From Bettongia penicillata ogilbyi (taxonomy: Eukaryota; Chordata; Mammalia; Diprotodontia; Potoroidae), in contig JAJHZJ010000693.1 in assembly GCA_023548195.1 (NCBI GenBank), positions 434,001-498,000 on the forward strand: a DNA stretch of 64,000 bases. Direction: 5' to 3'. The position numbers and the translations under genes were made by a program. Each line of letters opens with the position of its first letter. Position 1 is the first letter of the stretch. The notes beneath the pieces were generated by a model that worked only from the letters and a program-made list of their open reading frames with translations, did no database searches and had not been told where the DNA came from. Shown here one piece after another: positions 1 through 11,625 of this stretch.

Positions 1-44
1 AGCAGCATGACGTAGTGGTTACGGAATTGGAATTGGAATCAGAC

Positions 45-150
45 TGTCCTGACTCCAAGTCTCAGCTAAAATTCTACCTCCTGGAAAAAGCTTTTCCTAG
101 TTTCCTTTAATGCTAGTACCTTCCCATGTTGATAATCTCCAATCTTTATG
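45..150 (+). mobile_element. L2 LINE 3'-region fragment
   Basis: Pyrimidine-rich text of the kind found upstream of L2 3' ends (cctcctggaaaaagc, ttgataatctcc). The rest of the element is missing; a Mar-1 SINE abuts it on the right. Confidence 0.45.
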
Positions 151-151
151 G

Positions 152-405
152 TTGGTTCAGTTGTTTTTCAGTTGTGTCTGACTCTTCATGACCCCATTTG
201 GGGTTTTCTTGGCAAAGATACTGGAGTGGTTTGTCATTTCCTTCTCCAGCTCATTTTACAAATGAGTACCTGAGGCAAATAGGAGTAAGTGACTTATCTA
301 GGGTCACACAGTTAGTGTCTAAGACCAGATTTGAACTCAGGAAGATGAGTCTTCCAGACTCCAGATCTAGTACTCCATCCACTGTGCCAATTATCTGGCA
401 ATCTT
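152..405 (-). mobile_element. Mar-1 SINE, nearly full length
   Basis: Read on the minus strand it has a tRNA-like head, the CORE segment and an RTE-type 3' tail. On the plus strand the tail comes first (gtgtctgactcttcatgacc, then ggagtggtttg), followed by the core (gggtcacacag) and the head (ccactgtgcc). It is diverged and inactive. Confidence 0.9.
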
Positions 406-559
406 AGACTACATTGGAAAACATGAAGAAATTCAGGACCAGGGAGAGGATGGAACTGCCATACTGTGACATAGCCAAATTCTTTCTGGAGTATTACAAA
501 TAGCCACTAGAACCATACTGGAAAAGGCATGTGTAATAATCTGGAGAGCATCTAGAGGA

Positions 560-950
560 GTGTAACCAAAGTGGTGGTTGTCCTGCTATTCCTACCATCT
601 GAGAATGAGTTGAAAGAAGTCAAGTTACTTAGTCTGAAGAAGGAAAGACTCGGTGGGAATCTGATCACAGCATTTGAAGGGATGTCATCAGTAAGAGGAA
701 CTAGACTTATTCTTCTTGGAGCCAAAGGAAAGAATGGAGACCAAATGGTGGAAGTTACAAGGTGGCAAACTGAGGCTCATTATCAGGGAATGTTTCATCA
801 TAGTGGGGCTTCAGGGAGTAATAGCCTCTTCTTCCCTGGAGCATTTCAAAGAAAGACTGGATAATCATTAGAGAGGGGACTCCTGCTCAGGAATAAGCTG
901 GACTATAATGCTTCTGGGTTATCTTCCAGCACTGAGATCTCATGCTTCCA
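560..950 (+). mobile_element. L3/CR1 LINE 3' fragment
   Basis: Contains the closing part of a CR1-clade 3' end: 'gactggataatcatt', 'ggggactcctgctcagg', then a degenerate 'ttccagcactgagatctcatg'. Short reading frames here have no coding support. Confidence 0.55.
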
Positions 951-1124
951 TGATTTCATATCTCAAAACCAAAGGGGAGATACCAGAGAAGAGAGATGCC
1001 AGGGTGAGGGAGCAATGGGCTTAGATGGAAGGACACAGCTTGGGAATCACCACAAAGGCTGCATAGTTTCACGTATGTGATCCAACTTGATCATGTCATA
1101 TCTGCCTTCACTCAAAGGGGCATT

Positions 1125-1315
1125 AAGATGGCATTTAGGGTAATGAGTTCAAATCTCAGCTCTGCCACTTATGACTTGTGTATATGACTTGTGTATTGGG
1201 AAAATCACTCCACCTTTGTGGGTCTCGGTTTCTTCATCTGTAAAATGAGGGGGTTGAGCTAAATGGCTTCTGAAGTCCATTCTGGCTCTAGATCTAGGAG
1301 CCCATAACCCTCTGG
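1125..1315 (+). mobile_element. Ther-2 (MIR3-like) SINE
   Basis: CORE text (gttcaaatctcagctctgcc, tctgtaaaatgaggggg) is followed by an L3-type tail (gagctaaatggcttctgaag). A fragment of a second, minus-oriented copy may follow at about 1348-1410. Confidence 0.8.
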
Positions 1316-1454
1316 GATTGTCATCTGCAGTACCTGTCCCACTTAGGTTCATAGATTTTAGAAGCTGAAATGGGTATTACAGATTGCCCAGCCCAAGGAG
1401 TCTTCATCTGTGATCTGGATACTTGAGTTGTTTTATTAATATTTTGGTAATTGT

Positions 1455-1625
1455 TTTTGTCGTTGTTTGGTTGTATTAGTTGTGTCCAACCTTTCGTTAC
1501 CCCACTTTGGGAAGTCCTTGGCAAAGATACAGGAGCGATTTACCATTTCCTTCTCCAGCTCATTTTACAGATGAGGAAACTGAGGCAAACAGGGTTAAGG
1601 GACTTGCCCAGGGTCACATAGTATT
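1455..1625 (-). mobile_element. Mar-1 SINE, head missing
   Basis: The RTE-type tail and core are readable up to 'gcccagggtcacata'. The tRNA-like head that should follow on the plus strand is absent, so the copy is truncated or interrupted near 1625. Confidence 0.85.
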
Positions 1626-1734
1626 ACATATCAATATAGTTGGTTTCTCTTGAAATCTTATGTCTTGTATTTTATACATTTACAAACATTATACAGGGAA
1701 GAGGGCCAGAGACTTAACTAGATTGCCAAAGGGG

Positions 1735-1925
1735 CCCATGGAACAAAGGTTAATAACTTCTGATGAGATCTTCCTGCTTTGTAAAGGGGAGGACAGAAGA
1801 ACTGAGGACCCCCAAGAGAGTTACTTGCCCAAAGTCACTCAAAAAATAAATAGTAAAGCTGGGATTCAGATCCAGGTCATCTGAACTCAAATCTAGTCTT
1901 CTTGACTTTCATGCAAGGACCAAGG
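1735..1925 (-). mobile_element. CORE-SINE, degenerate
   Basis: Minus-strand CORE text is visible as 'gttacttgcccaaagtcact' followed by 'gggattcagatccaggtc'. The tail class cannot be decided. Confidence 0.65.
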
Positions 1926-2209
1926 ACTTGGCCTTGAAAGATGAGTAGGGTTGAGGAAGATCAGTGTGCAGATCTTTCAGGTGATCCATAGTCGTGACCT
2001 CTTTAACACTGGCCTACAACCCATCACCGAGTTCCCACCACATGGAAAATTAGATACCTTGTTATGATTCCAATGCTAAAGGCATTTCTTTTAGTCATCA
2101 CTCTGAGTGAATGGCTGATTAATTTACAAGGGAATTCTAAGAAGTTAGACACATTTTGCCTCTGAGTGGGCTATTTTTCTTAATTGAAAGTGACAGAATC
2201 CCTAGATCC

Positions 2210-2520
2210 TTTCATAGCCCAACTCAGGTGCCAGCTACTTCCTGTATTTCCTAAGTTCTCCTCCTTATTAGTACTCTCTGGATTCCACAGCTAAAAGGTG
2301 ATGTGTTTTTCCTTACCCTTGCTCATGTTGTTTTTCTCCAAAAGAACTGAAGCTACTTGAGAGTAGCTCATGTAGTAAGTACCCAAAATGTTCCAGACAC
2401 TGTGCTAGGTGCTAAGGATACAGAGATAGAAGTGAAACAGCCAGTGCCTGTCCTCCAGGTGAGCATTCTATTGTAGGGAAAAGAATGTGAACACAGACAA
2501 ATAAAATACAAACATGTGTA
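2210..2520 (+). repeat. L2-like end, then TTTATTAAGC-family repeat
   Basis: 2210-2365 resembles L2 3' sequence. 2366-2520 carries 'ccagacactgtgctaggtgc' followed by 'ggatacagagatag', a motif repeated elsewhere in this window (32740, 37855, 51888, 57922). Confidence 0.5.
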
Positions 2521-3490
2521 TAGTAACTGTATGAGGGCAGGGAGCATGGACAACCCAGGGAATTAAAAGAGAGTAGCTGAGGTGACAAGGGGGAGAACTT
2601 TCCCTAGTGGAGGATAGATAGTTCATATAAGTCATGGAGGTATGGAATATAATTTCTTGTCTTCATCTTTTCAGTGACTGGCACATTTCTTTTTGGATTA
2701 GGGGTGTGATTTCATGTGTATAAGGAACCCACAATGAGAAGTTCTCCTTCTACCAAAGTAACTTTTACAATTTTTAAGGTGAGACTGTTCCCTGGGGTAC
2801 TGAGGTTGGTCAGTAGGTGTCATAGCCAAGAGGACTTGAAGCCAGGCCTTCCTGACTCTGAGATGAGTGGGATTGCTATACAATATGCTAGGCTGCTTCT
2901 CACTTGGAATGCAGTAGGAGTTTAATAAATACATATTGAATTGAATTCCATGGTTAGGTTCTATCTATACTGGGCTGCCTCGCCCCATCAGAGTGTGCTT
3001 TCCTCTTCTCTTCCCTTCTCTGAGAGGAAAGAGCTTCTCCCTAGTGGCTCCAATGCCAGTCAGGCAGCTCTTACAACTGAATTGACGTTCTTAAAGCACA
3101 GCTCACCCATAGCTGGCTCAGGCTCTGTTTTCCAAACCCAGTTCATTATGAGAATATACTCTGGGGAGTTAAAATGCAGCTATAAAGTGGTTTTCATCCC
3201 AGAGAAGATGAAGTGTTTCTCTTTATGTGTAGAGAAGGTGGTCTCAAGCACCATCAAAATTACCTTCTTTCATACTCTGAATAGCTCCAGCCCTTGAGCT
3301 GCCAGCCTTCTGGTAGTTTTGAAGGGCCTCTTCTATGCAAGTGTGAGAGGATAAGCAAGGCAGAAGTATGGGGGCAGGACTATGCAGCTGACTCCCTGTG
3401 ACTCCATGGAAAAGAAATTTGTGATGGGGTACAGGTGCCTTTGTATCTGGTCCTTAAGCATGTGTCCAAACAGATGAAACAGAATATCCA
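2521..3490. other. Unassigned stretch with a SINE remnant
   Basis: About 2720-2880 reads like a strongly decayed minus-strand SINE (agccaggccttcctgactc). The rest, including an open frame at 2941-3297, shows no recognisable protein, motif or RNA. Confidence 0.4.
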
Positions 3491-3494
3491 TCCA

Positions 3495-3590
3495 TAAAAG
3501 CAAGGACTGTTTCTCTTTTGTGTTTGAATTCTCAGTGCCTGGTACACAGTAGATGCTAAATAAATGCCTGATGAATTGATTGTTTGATAA
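3495..3590 (+). mobile_element. L2 LINE 3' end
   Basis: Typical L2 terminus: 'caaggactgtttctc', 'cagtgcctggtacacagtag', 'taaataaatgcctgatgaat'. Confidence 0.75.
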
Positions 3591-3839
3591 TGGATTCTCA
3601 GTCCTCTACCCCATGTCCCAGATATGTGTGTGCATGAGCTCCTTCAGTCATGCAACAAACATTTGTTGAGCAAATCTGTGATCCCAGCTGCCTGAGGCTC
3701 ACACTCTCTAAACCTCCTGTAGCACTTAGCATCACCTACTGGCATGTGGTACCTTCCTAGGCTAGTACCCTCCAAACTGGCCTTTGAAACAATTCGTGCA
3801 AATGGTCTTTGGTCCTTGGAGACATGAATCAACAAGGAA

Positions 3840-4210
3840 TCACCTCCAGAGGATCTTAGAATCTCAGAGTTGAGAGAGACATCAAAGACCATCTACTTCA
3901 TCCAAGACCTGAATGAGAAGTTTTTCTATGACATAACCTGACACCAATCATTGCCTAAAGAGTTGCAGGAAGAAGGAACTCTATACCTCCTTGAGTCAGT
4001 CCAGTCTACCTTGAAAAGCGCTCATTGCAGCGTGCAATTTTCAAGCCTAAAATTACCACTCTACAATCCCTCCCATCTCTCCTATTACTGAGGCTGAACA
4101 GAGCAAGCCAATCCCTTTTCCAAAAGAGCCCTGCAATTATTTTATAACAACAGTTAGGTATACCTTCTCCCACCCAACCGCCTTAGACTTCTCTCTAAAC
4201 TAAAGCTCTG
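3840..4210 (-). mobile_element. L3/CR1 LINE fragment
   Basis: Starts with the reverse of the L3 end (atcttagaatctcagagttg) and continues through decayed text that fits a CR1-clade 3' region on the minus strand. Strongly diverged. Confidence 0.55.
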
Positions 4211-4214
4211 AGAT

Positions 4215-4480
4215 TCCTTCCATGGATCCTAAAATCGAGGGCTACACTTCGAACCAGGAGGACCTTGGTTTGAATCCTAACTCAGACACATATTGGTTGT
4301 GTCGTTCTGGGCAAGTCATTTTACCTCCTGAGTTTCAATTCACTTATTTGTAAAATGTGGATAATCATGTTTGTGCTTCCTATCTCTCAGAGGGGCTGTG
4401 AGGACCAAATGGAGTACTGTAGACAAACCTCAAAATACTATATAAATGATTTTTATTATCATTACTATCATCACCCTTCT
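4215..4480 (+). mobile_element. MIR (Ther-1) SINE
   Basis: CORE text (gggcaagtcattttacctcc, ttgtaaaatgtggataatca) is followed by an L2-type tail ('ggggctgtgagga', 'ctatataaatgatttttatt'). Confidence 0.85.
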
Positions 4481-4714
4481 CTGAATCCTGTATAACTAAT
4501 CAATGTTCTTCCTAAAAATGGCATCCTCTGTCTCCAACTACCATTCCCCCACATAACATGCATACATAAAATGACATGATATACATACACACAAATGTAA
4601 TCTGATATACCAAAGACAAATCCAAACTGGGTCCTGTAAAACATTAGAGGGAAATATCTGGATATCTGCTTCAGAGCAGTGGGGAAAAGATCTAATCTAG
4701 AAATCAGGAGAAAC

Positions 4715-4900
4715 CATGTGGTTCCATGGAAAAGAGTACTTGATTGGGAATTAGGGACCTGAGTTCAAATTCTATCTCTACCTCTTACCACCTGTTGTTT
4801 TTGGGTAAGTCACTTCCTCTCTGTTTCCTTACTAGTAGAACAAGAGAGCTGGACAAGATGACCTCTGAGGTTCCTTCCAATTCCAAATATATGACCTTAG
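4715..4900 (+). mobile_element. Ther-2 SINE
   Basis: Head and core (gacctgagttcaaattctat, gggtaagtcacttcctc) end in an L3-type tail (tggacaagatgacctctgag). Confidence 0.85.
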
Positions 4901-5104
4901 CTGGGTTCTATCATAGTTTTGCCACAAACTTGATGTGTGACCTTGGAGAAGTAACTTAACTTTTCTGAGTTGAGACTCTGTGAAAATGAAGTCAATTGAA
5001 TTGGATACTTCATAAAGCAATGTTCAGTTCTAACATAATTTCATAAGCCAACCTTGCTGTTGTTTTTCTGCTAAACTTTGTGGTCCTATGCCGTATTGTA
5101 TCAC

Positions 5105-5270
5105 ATAAAAATCATAGGATCATTGAACCTAGAAATGGAAGGGGCCTTAGAGACCATCTCATTCAATTCTTTCATTTTACAGATGAGAATACTGAGACCA
5201 GAATTAGAGGAGTGATTCACCCAAGGGCACCCAGGTAGCAAGTCAGAGAGCTGGGATCTGGACAAGGCTT
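5105..5270 (-). mobile_element. Ther-2 SINE
   Basis: L3-type tail in reverse (cataggatcattgaacctag) then core (cattttacagatgagaatac) on the plus-strand text. Confidence 0.85.
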
Positions 5271-5720
5271 CATTTGATGGAAGTTTCTATTAGTCATAAC
5301 CTGATAATGTGTTTCTTTCAAAGCCTAGCACAGCATGAAGGACTCTCTGCCAAGGACTGGGCTGGGCTCACCTATTTTTAGTAGGTTTGCCAGCTCAGGG
5401 GGAAAATTCAGGGGAACAGGACCAGAGTATGAGCCACTCTATTCATGAACACAAAAAGAGCCACAAAAAGAGTTACTTTTCAGCCCTCTACACGACAATG
5501 GGGTTTGTTTCTAAAAGGTCCAGTGGCTTGGCCCTGCTTTAATGTGATGTTAGTCCCTTCTCTTTTCGGGCTATCTATTTTCTCATCTGTAAAATGAGAA
5601 ACTTAGCCTAGATGATATCTAAGATCTCTTTCAGCTCTGACATCCCCTGTTCTAAGGCCCCTCCCAGCTCTGATAGTCTCTGCTGTAAGGCCCCTCCAAG
5701 CTTTGATATTCAATAACTCT
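5271..5720 (+). repeat. Unassigned, then Ther-2 tail with local tandem copies
   Basis: 5271-5570 shows nothing recognisable. 5575-5720 is a Ther-2 3' half whose last part is partly repeated: 'aaggcccctcc' followed by 'agct' occurs twice about 36 bases apart (near 5655 and 5690). Confidence 0.5.
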
Positions 5721-5994
5721 AATGATGAGAAGGCTTAAAGCACCAGATTGGCTGCTTCTCATTGTAGGACTGATGAGGTCATACTCTGGAGCCTTGGGGG
5801 AGCACCTTTCACTGCAGTCTGTGCCCATGGAGTGTGCCCACCCCAAATGACGTTTGTGCTTTCACAGGTATGTGAGGTTGAACTCTGAACTCAGCAGGAG
5901 AATGTATTTGGTCAAAGGCAGCCTATTCCTAATTCTGGTTCTGCAAGTTAAAGTCCAAAGTGAAGCCAAATGAGAAGGAAGGACAGTCAGGAAC

Positions 5995-6205
5995 AGAAGA
6001 AAGAATGCTGAATTTGGAGTCAGGAGACTTATGTTCAAAGTCCAACACTGCTACTCACTGAACTTGGACAAGCTGCTTAATTCAGCACCACATGTATTAA
6101 TAATCTGCCATGTGGAAGACGCGTCACTTCTCTGGTTCTCAGTTTCTTAATCTATAAAATTAGATAACATGTAAAGTCCCTCCTAGCTCATAGGACTATG
6201 AGACA
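5995..6205 (+). mobile_element. Ther-2 SINE with internal insertion
   Basis: Head (ttggagtcaggagactta) and tail (cctcctagctcataggacta) are clear. The core is stretched by about 40 foreign bases near 6090-6120. Confidence 0.75.
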
Positions 6206-6309
6206 AAATAGAAAAAGTAGATTGAGAATGAAATCTGAAGGCACCTTCTTCCCCACCCTCCCCCAAGTATCTTGTAATGCTTTTGTATGTATTTTGGCAT
6301 ATAGACATA

Positions 6310-6535
6310 GTCAATACAACAGATCCCAAAGAGCTGAATTTGAAGACAGGAAAACCAGTTCTAGTTCTGTCTCGTTGACCCCTATAGGCTGTGTGACCCT
6401 GAGCAAGTCACAACCTCTCAGGGCTCTAGACAAGTCTCTGAGACCCTCAATTGCAGAAAACAAGCAGACTTGCATTGGTAAAAGGAATTTCCTCACCTGG
6501 GAGTTCCTTCTACCAGGAAAATCACAAGTCTAGTA
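6310..6535 (+). mobile_element. CORE variant SINE
   Basis: MIR-type core (ctgtgtgaccctgagcaag) followed by an unusual tail: 'ctctagacaagtctctgaga', 'cttgcattggtaaaaggaat', 'gggagttccttctacc'. Same tail as copies at 24112, 26920, 30325(-), 39925, 44845(-) and 62440. Confidence 0.8.
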
Positions 6536-6539
6536 CCCA

Positions 6540-6690
6540 TCTCTGTGCTTATGTGTATATCTCTATATGCACATGTTGTCTTCCCCTATCTAGATCTGAA
6601 ACTCCCTAAGGGCAGGAAGCGTTTCCATGTTGTGTTTGTATCTGGCATATAATAGGCATTTGATAAATGTTTATTGAGAGATTTGATTTG
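6540..6690 (+). mobile_element. L2 LINE 3' end
   Basis: 'gaaactccctaagggcagga', then 'tctggcatataataggcatt' and 'tgataaatgtttattgag' form the standard L2 terminus. Confidence 0.8.
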
Positions 6691-6764
6691 TTGTTTCCTT
6701 AGGGTACTTCTCTAGACTCCAGGTTCCTTCTATATAAAACTCAGGAGTTAGATATATTTCAGGT

Positions 6765-6930
6765 TAATAGAAGCAGTGTGGTATGGTACCAAAAAATGTC
6801 TGGACATTGAATCTGAAAACCTGCACTCCCATCCTTGCTCAACCACCTAATCCTTGGGCAAGTTTCTTCAATGTTCTGTGCTTGATTTTCTAATTGTTAA
6901 AGTGGAGATAATAAAACCTTAAAAAATAAT
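6765..6930 (+). mobile_element. MIR (Ther-1) SINE, 3' truncated
   Basis: Head 'agaagcagtgtggtatgg' and core 'ccttgggcaagtttcttc' are readable. The copy stops after 'gtggagataataaaac'. Confidence 0.75.
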
Positions 6931-6959
6931 AAGATTAATAATAAGATACTGTGATAGTA

Positions 6960-7110
6960 TCTCACAACTAGTAAGAACTACCTTGTTCAACCCAAATCTG
7001 AACACCAAGGGGCCATCCATTATCTACTTTAAAGACATCAAGTGAAGGGAAATCCATTAATGTTAAAGGCAGTCTGTCCCATCTAATGGTCAGGACATTT
7101 TTTTCTCACC
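6960..7110 (-). mobile_element. L3/CR1 LINE fragment
   Basis: Decayed CR1-clade text on the minus strand ('ggcagtctgtcccatctaa' corresponds to the part shared with 34640 and 63640). Confidence 0.5.
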
Positions 7111-7139
7111 TCAAGGTAAAAACTACTTTATGAAGTAGC

Positions 7140-7390
7140 TGTAAAAATCAAAAGAAATAATATATATGCATATATATACATACATATGCATATAGTCATT
7201 GTTATATATCATTATATAAAGATATTTTATATATGCATATATACATTATTATTATACACAGTACTCTGAATATTTTCAAGTGTATATTTCTGTTGTTATT
7301 AATATTATTACCATCATCTCACTCTTATCATTTTGATAGGGTTCAAGTAGAAATAGTCCAGAATCAAGTTGCTATCAAATAAAATTTTAT
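7140..7390. repeat. AT-rich low-complexity tract
   Basis: Runs of ATAT/CATA words with imperfect 'tatatgcatatata' palindromes. No promoter or gene signal can be separated from this composition. Confidence 0.75.
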
Positions 7391-7394
7391 CGAT

Positions 7395-8215
7395 CTTTTG
7401 TTTTTACATTACCTGCGTTCCCTAGTGGAGCCCTTCGTACCCTCTTCCTGCTCTCAGAGAGCCTTCTCTCATAACAAAAAACAAAAAAGAATGGGAAAAA
7501 AGTTCAGCTCAACTAACCAACATATTGATAAAAATCTGAGATTCCATGCAATGTTTTACTCCTGTAGTCCCCCACCTCTCCAAAGCACAAAAGAGTTGAC
7601 TTCTTGTAATTCTTATTTCCTGAAAACCTTTGTCTATTCCACAATATTTGGTTTGGATTGTTTTATTATTACCCTTTCTATTTATGCTATAATTATAGAG
7701 GATATGGTTTTTCTAGTTCTATTTGCTTCATTTTGTATCAGTTCATATAAATATCTCCATATAAATATTCTCCATACTTATGATAATCATCATCTCTTAC
7801 AACACTGTAATATTCCTTTCCATTCATTACAATCTATTTGTTCCCCAAGAAATGAGTATCTACTTTGTATCCAGTTATTTTCTATTACAAAAAACCCACT
7901 ATTTTATTTTGGTATAGGAAGAGTCTGTTGATCTTCTCAAAGCATATGTTTAGCAGGTATGAATGTTTTCATCATTTTATTCAAATAATTCCAAATTGTT
8001 TTCTAGAATGGTTGGACAAATTTACAACTCCACTAATGATGTATGTGTGTTCATCTTTCTACAACCCTACCAATATCAACTATTCCTATCTCTTATCATC
8101 TTTGCCAATTTATTGTGCCTGAGTGAGATCTCAACTGCTTTTTCTCTTTTATACTTAATTTCTATCAGCTTTTGCACAAGTGAAAAAGAAACTGGTTTTT
8201 GTAGTCAATAAAAGT
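7395..8215 (+). mobile_element. AT-rich LINE-type fragment (probably L1 3' region)
   Basis: Contains 'ttctagaatggttggacaaa', 'acaactccactaatgatgta' and 'tttgccaatttattgtgcc', text I associate with 3' untranslated parts of mammalian L1 copies, common in marsupials. Open frames at 7398-7931 and 7865-8211 look like chance frames in AT-rich DNA. Confidence 0.5.
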
Positions 8216-8815
8216 ATTGAGATTTAAGGTCATCCTCCATGAAAACATTCTTGGTACAACTCCAATAGCAAATAAGACAAGAAGGTCAATATGGTCTTCA
8301 TCTTGTCACCACATGATTTTAATCTTTGCTAGGTCTCTATATTTTGAAAGTTTTTTTTTAATCTATGTAGTTTGGATATTTAAGATGGTATCACCTATTT
8401 CTTAAAAACATCATTGTGTTTTTAGAGATAAATGTTACGCCTGGGAAATTGTGGGCAACCAATCTATGATAATGGTCAGTTTCCACTACATTTTATGGAT
8501 TTTTAAAGGATATTTTAAGATCTGTATTTATAGTGTAGGAATTCATCTATTCATGCATGAAAAATAGCAACTTTCCAAAGTCTAATTCTAGTCCATCAGC
8601 CATGTCTTACTATATATTTGGTACATTTTAAACTTTTACAATTCACAGTGATGTCTTATGCTGCTTCCATCATTTCATTATTTAATCTATATAAAACACT
8701 CCCAAACTTTCTAAGTTCACAGTCCCCCTATGCCAAAAGAAATACCTTACAGTTCTGTTTATTAAGTAGTTAGGACCAAAGAATTTATTGATGACCTAAC
8801 AATTTAGTAGTCATT
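8216..8815. other. Unassigned AT-rich DNA
   Basis: Low GC with no recognised repeat, reading frame or RNA. It may be a decayed continuation of the LINE to its left. Confidence 0.4.
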
Positions 8816-9185
8816 TTTAAAAGATACAAAATAAAGTGAAAAAAACCAAATTTTTATTTCATCTTTTTAAAAAATATTGTAATTTTTAAAATTTATTTTA
8901 AACTTACATATAAAATGTGAAAAGAAAAAAACATTGTCATGTACACAGCAGAACATAAGAGAGGATTCAATATAAAACAAAAAATTTCCATTTCAAGAAA
9001 GCCTATATAATAAATACTGCACATTGTTTTCAAAGCTGCATAGTTTTTCTTTGCTTCCTTGTAGGGTTTCTTTTTTCTTTGCTGTACAGTTTTTATTATA
9101 TTTACTTTGCTTATTTACTTTATTTATTAAATAACCACAATTACTTACTAATGGGATATTGGGCACCACACAGTTTCTCAAACCT
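8816..9185 (-). mobile_element. AT-rich retroelement fragment, class uncertain
   Basis: 'gaaaaaaacattgtcatgta' with long A/T runs resembles marsupial L1 3' ends in reverse. Minus orientation is a guess. Confidence 0.35.
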
Positions 9186-10385
9186 TGGGATCAGATTGGA
9201 CACCACCACACTCATTTCTCATTACACATTGATTTGAGGGAGATGGGGTAGAGAAGTACTTGCTTTTTTATCACAACAACCTTTGACAACCCAACTTGAC
9301 AAAGACATGACATCACAACCAAGAAAGTTTGAGAGGTTACTGGCAGAGGCAAAAGTACAAGTTAGTGAAAACTACATTCTAGAATATTACTGAAAGAAAT
9401 GTAGTGTGAACTATGATCTGAATGACCTTGAGGTGGTCATTGAATGTTCTACGAATCCCAAGGATCACTGTGTTTCCCTTGAAAATGTAAAATGTCCTGC
9501 AGCACCCTTGTGAGCTCACTGAAGAATCTGGGGCACCACAGGACACATTTTGGGGCCTGTGGGTCTCTATTGACCACTTAGTGCTCAAAAAATCTTATTG
9601 TCATTTCTGGTAGCAATAACATAGTCCTGAATTACCATCATAAATATTCTGGTTTCCACAAACAAATCTATACCATTCCATCATTTGCTCAATGTATCTT
9701 CACCAACATGGGGTTGGTAGAATTCAGGTAGGTGTACCCCAGAGACCCTTTTGATTCCGTTCTAAGATCTCTATTTCATAGGAGACTGCAGTTCAGTTGT
9801 ATCTAATTCTTCATGATTTCATCTGGGGTTTTCTCGGCAGAGATACTGGAGTGGTTTGTCAGTTCCTTCTCCAGCTTATTTTACAGATGAGGAAACTGAG
9901 GCAAACAGAGTGAAGCAAATTGCCCAGGGTCACGCAGCTAGTAAGTGTTTGTGGCTAGAATTGAACTGACAAAGAGGAGTCTTCCCTATTCTATCTAATA
10001 GTAAAACTCTTCAGGTACATTCAACAAATCCAATGGCATGTATCTGTTATCAGCCTTTACTAATATGTAGTGAAGAGATGTCTACTTGTACCAAAAATAT
10101 TTCTGTAGGGTCTGGGCCTATTCATCATGTGTTCTAAAAATGTCTATCTAGCCTCCTTCCTCCTTTTTTGTGAGCAACAGTTCATTTTTGTACAGGTGCT
10201 TTGGGGTAAAAGATCTATGTGATTCATTAATATTTTATTGGATTTTGTTAAGGCACTTTCAAAATCAGTAAAGGTTTATTTGACCATCTCTAAGGTCTAC
10301 ATTAAGACTAGTTTTGCATGGGTGTTAATTGCCTTAACTATCTTTTTCCTTTATAGATTTTTCAAGTTGCCAGTGAATTATCATT
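9186..10385. other. Unassigned sequence split by a Mar-1 insertion
   Basis: The flanks of the SINE at 9786-10002 have similar composition and may be one older element. I could not match either side to a family; no frame longer than about 70 codons is present. Confidence 0.35.
9786..10002 (-). mobile_element. Mar-1 SINE
   Basis: Clear RTE tail (ggagtggtttgtcagttcc), core (cagggtcacgcagctagtaa) and a decayed head (gacaaagaggagtcttcc). Confidence 0.9.
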
Positions 10386-10490
10386 ACTTCTACTACCACC
10401 ACTATCACTACTACTAATACTACTACTACTACTACCACTACTACCATTACTACCATTACTACTACTATCACTATCACTTTCACTATCCCT
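10386..10490 (+). repeat. Imperfect (CTA)n microsatellite
   Basis: About 105 bases of CTA/CCA/TCA triplets with point interruptions, fading into 'ctatcactttcactatcc'. Confidence 0.95.
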
Positions 10491-10654
10491 ATTTCCATTC
10501 CTCTCCACTGAAGTCCTTCTCTGGTGTCTCCTCATGGCATGTAGGTGTCCCTAAGTTCTCAAAGGTCATTCTAGTGATATGTCAACCCTTTCAGGTAGAT
10601 AGAAAAGCTTTGAGGAGGTATGAAATTTTTGGTTTCTAGAACTCCTGAAATTTA

Positions 10655-10845
10655 TAGAATCCTAGATTTGTAGTTTAAAAGTCATTAAGGCAAATCTCAT
10701 TATTTTGCAGATGAGGAAACTGAGGCAGAGAGAAGTTAAGTGACTTGCCCAGGATCACCCAGTTAATAAGTATCTGAGGTAGAATTTTAACCCAAATCTT
10801 CCTGACCACAGGTCCAGTTTCTTCTCCATCATGACACACTTCCTC
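10655..10845 (-). mobile_element. Ther-2 SINE
   Basis: Well preserved core in reverse: 'gcagatgaggaaactgaggc', 'aagtgacttgcccagg', preceded by 'atagaatcctagatttgtag'. Confidence 0.9.
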
Positions 10846-10904
10846 TAAGAGAATGCTTGCCCAAGGTTACACCACTACATCTTATAACTCAGGTTTCCAG
10901 ACTC

Positions 10905-11060
10905 CAGAACCTATAGCCTCAGGGTCACATGTGGCCCTCTAGGTCCTTAAGTGCAATCCTTTGACGGGATTCAAACTTCACAGAAGAAATCCTTTTAAGG
11001 GCCACACTTTAAGGACCTAGAGGACCACATGTGTCCTCAAAACTGCAGGTTTCCCACCTA
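10905..11060. mobile_element. Palindromic MITE-like DNA transposon remnant
   Basis: Arms at 10926-10953 and 11005-11033 are near-perfect inverted copies (cacatgtggccctctaggtc against the reverse of ggacctagaggaccacatgt) around a loop of about 50 bases. Weaker pairing continues outward to 'aacct/aggtt'. This fits a non-autonomous hAT-like element; no transposase frame. Confidence 0.65.
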
Positions 11061-11625
11061 TGTTCCAGCCCCACCCAACTTTCCATTTCGCCAGTGGTTC
11101 CCAACTATTTGACTAAATACCCCTAGGGCCTTGAAATTATTGTCCAATTCCCCATAGTAAGTAAACTCATTATTGATTGGGAGGAGTCCTCTAATTCATA
11201 CTCACATCAAGTATAGTAATTTTCCTATCACAAAATTTCTCAATTAACAGTGATCCCAACTACTCTTATGTGGGGAGGTCTGGAAAATGTCAAAAGCAAA
11301 AAGAGGGGGGTCCTCATTCTCAAGTGAGTTTGGAACCACAAGCTCCATCATGTTTCCTTGGGCTGCATTTAGTCCAAAGATAGTTGTTCATTTGGAGAGA
11401 TGCTTTCCTACTATTGAAGAGATATCCAAGAGGACAGCTATGCCTGCCTCTTGGGTCGTGTTAATTGGAACAGAAAGCATGTCAGTATTATCCCTATCAC
11501 ATTCCTTAATGAGTCTGCTAATACCTTTCTATAATATTGATTTACAAGAGTGTTATGTAAGCAGATCAAGAAGTACTTAAAATCCAGAGGGACTAAAGAA
11601 CTTTCTTCTAAGGAGATAAGAAGAA
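11061..11625. other. Unassigned; possible second hAT-like end
   Basis: 11092 starts with 'cagtggttcccaac', a common hAT-type terminus, but I cannot find its partner. An open frame of 97 codons at 11287-11580 resembles no protein I know. Confidence 0.35.

Noticed and set aside
7398..7931. 177-codon frame in AT-rich DNA
   Set aside because: The text looks like a LINE 3' region; residues show no domain, and overlapping frames at 7865-8211 suggest chance.
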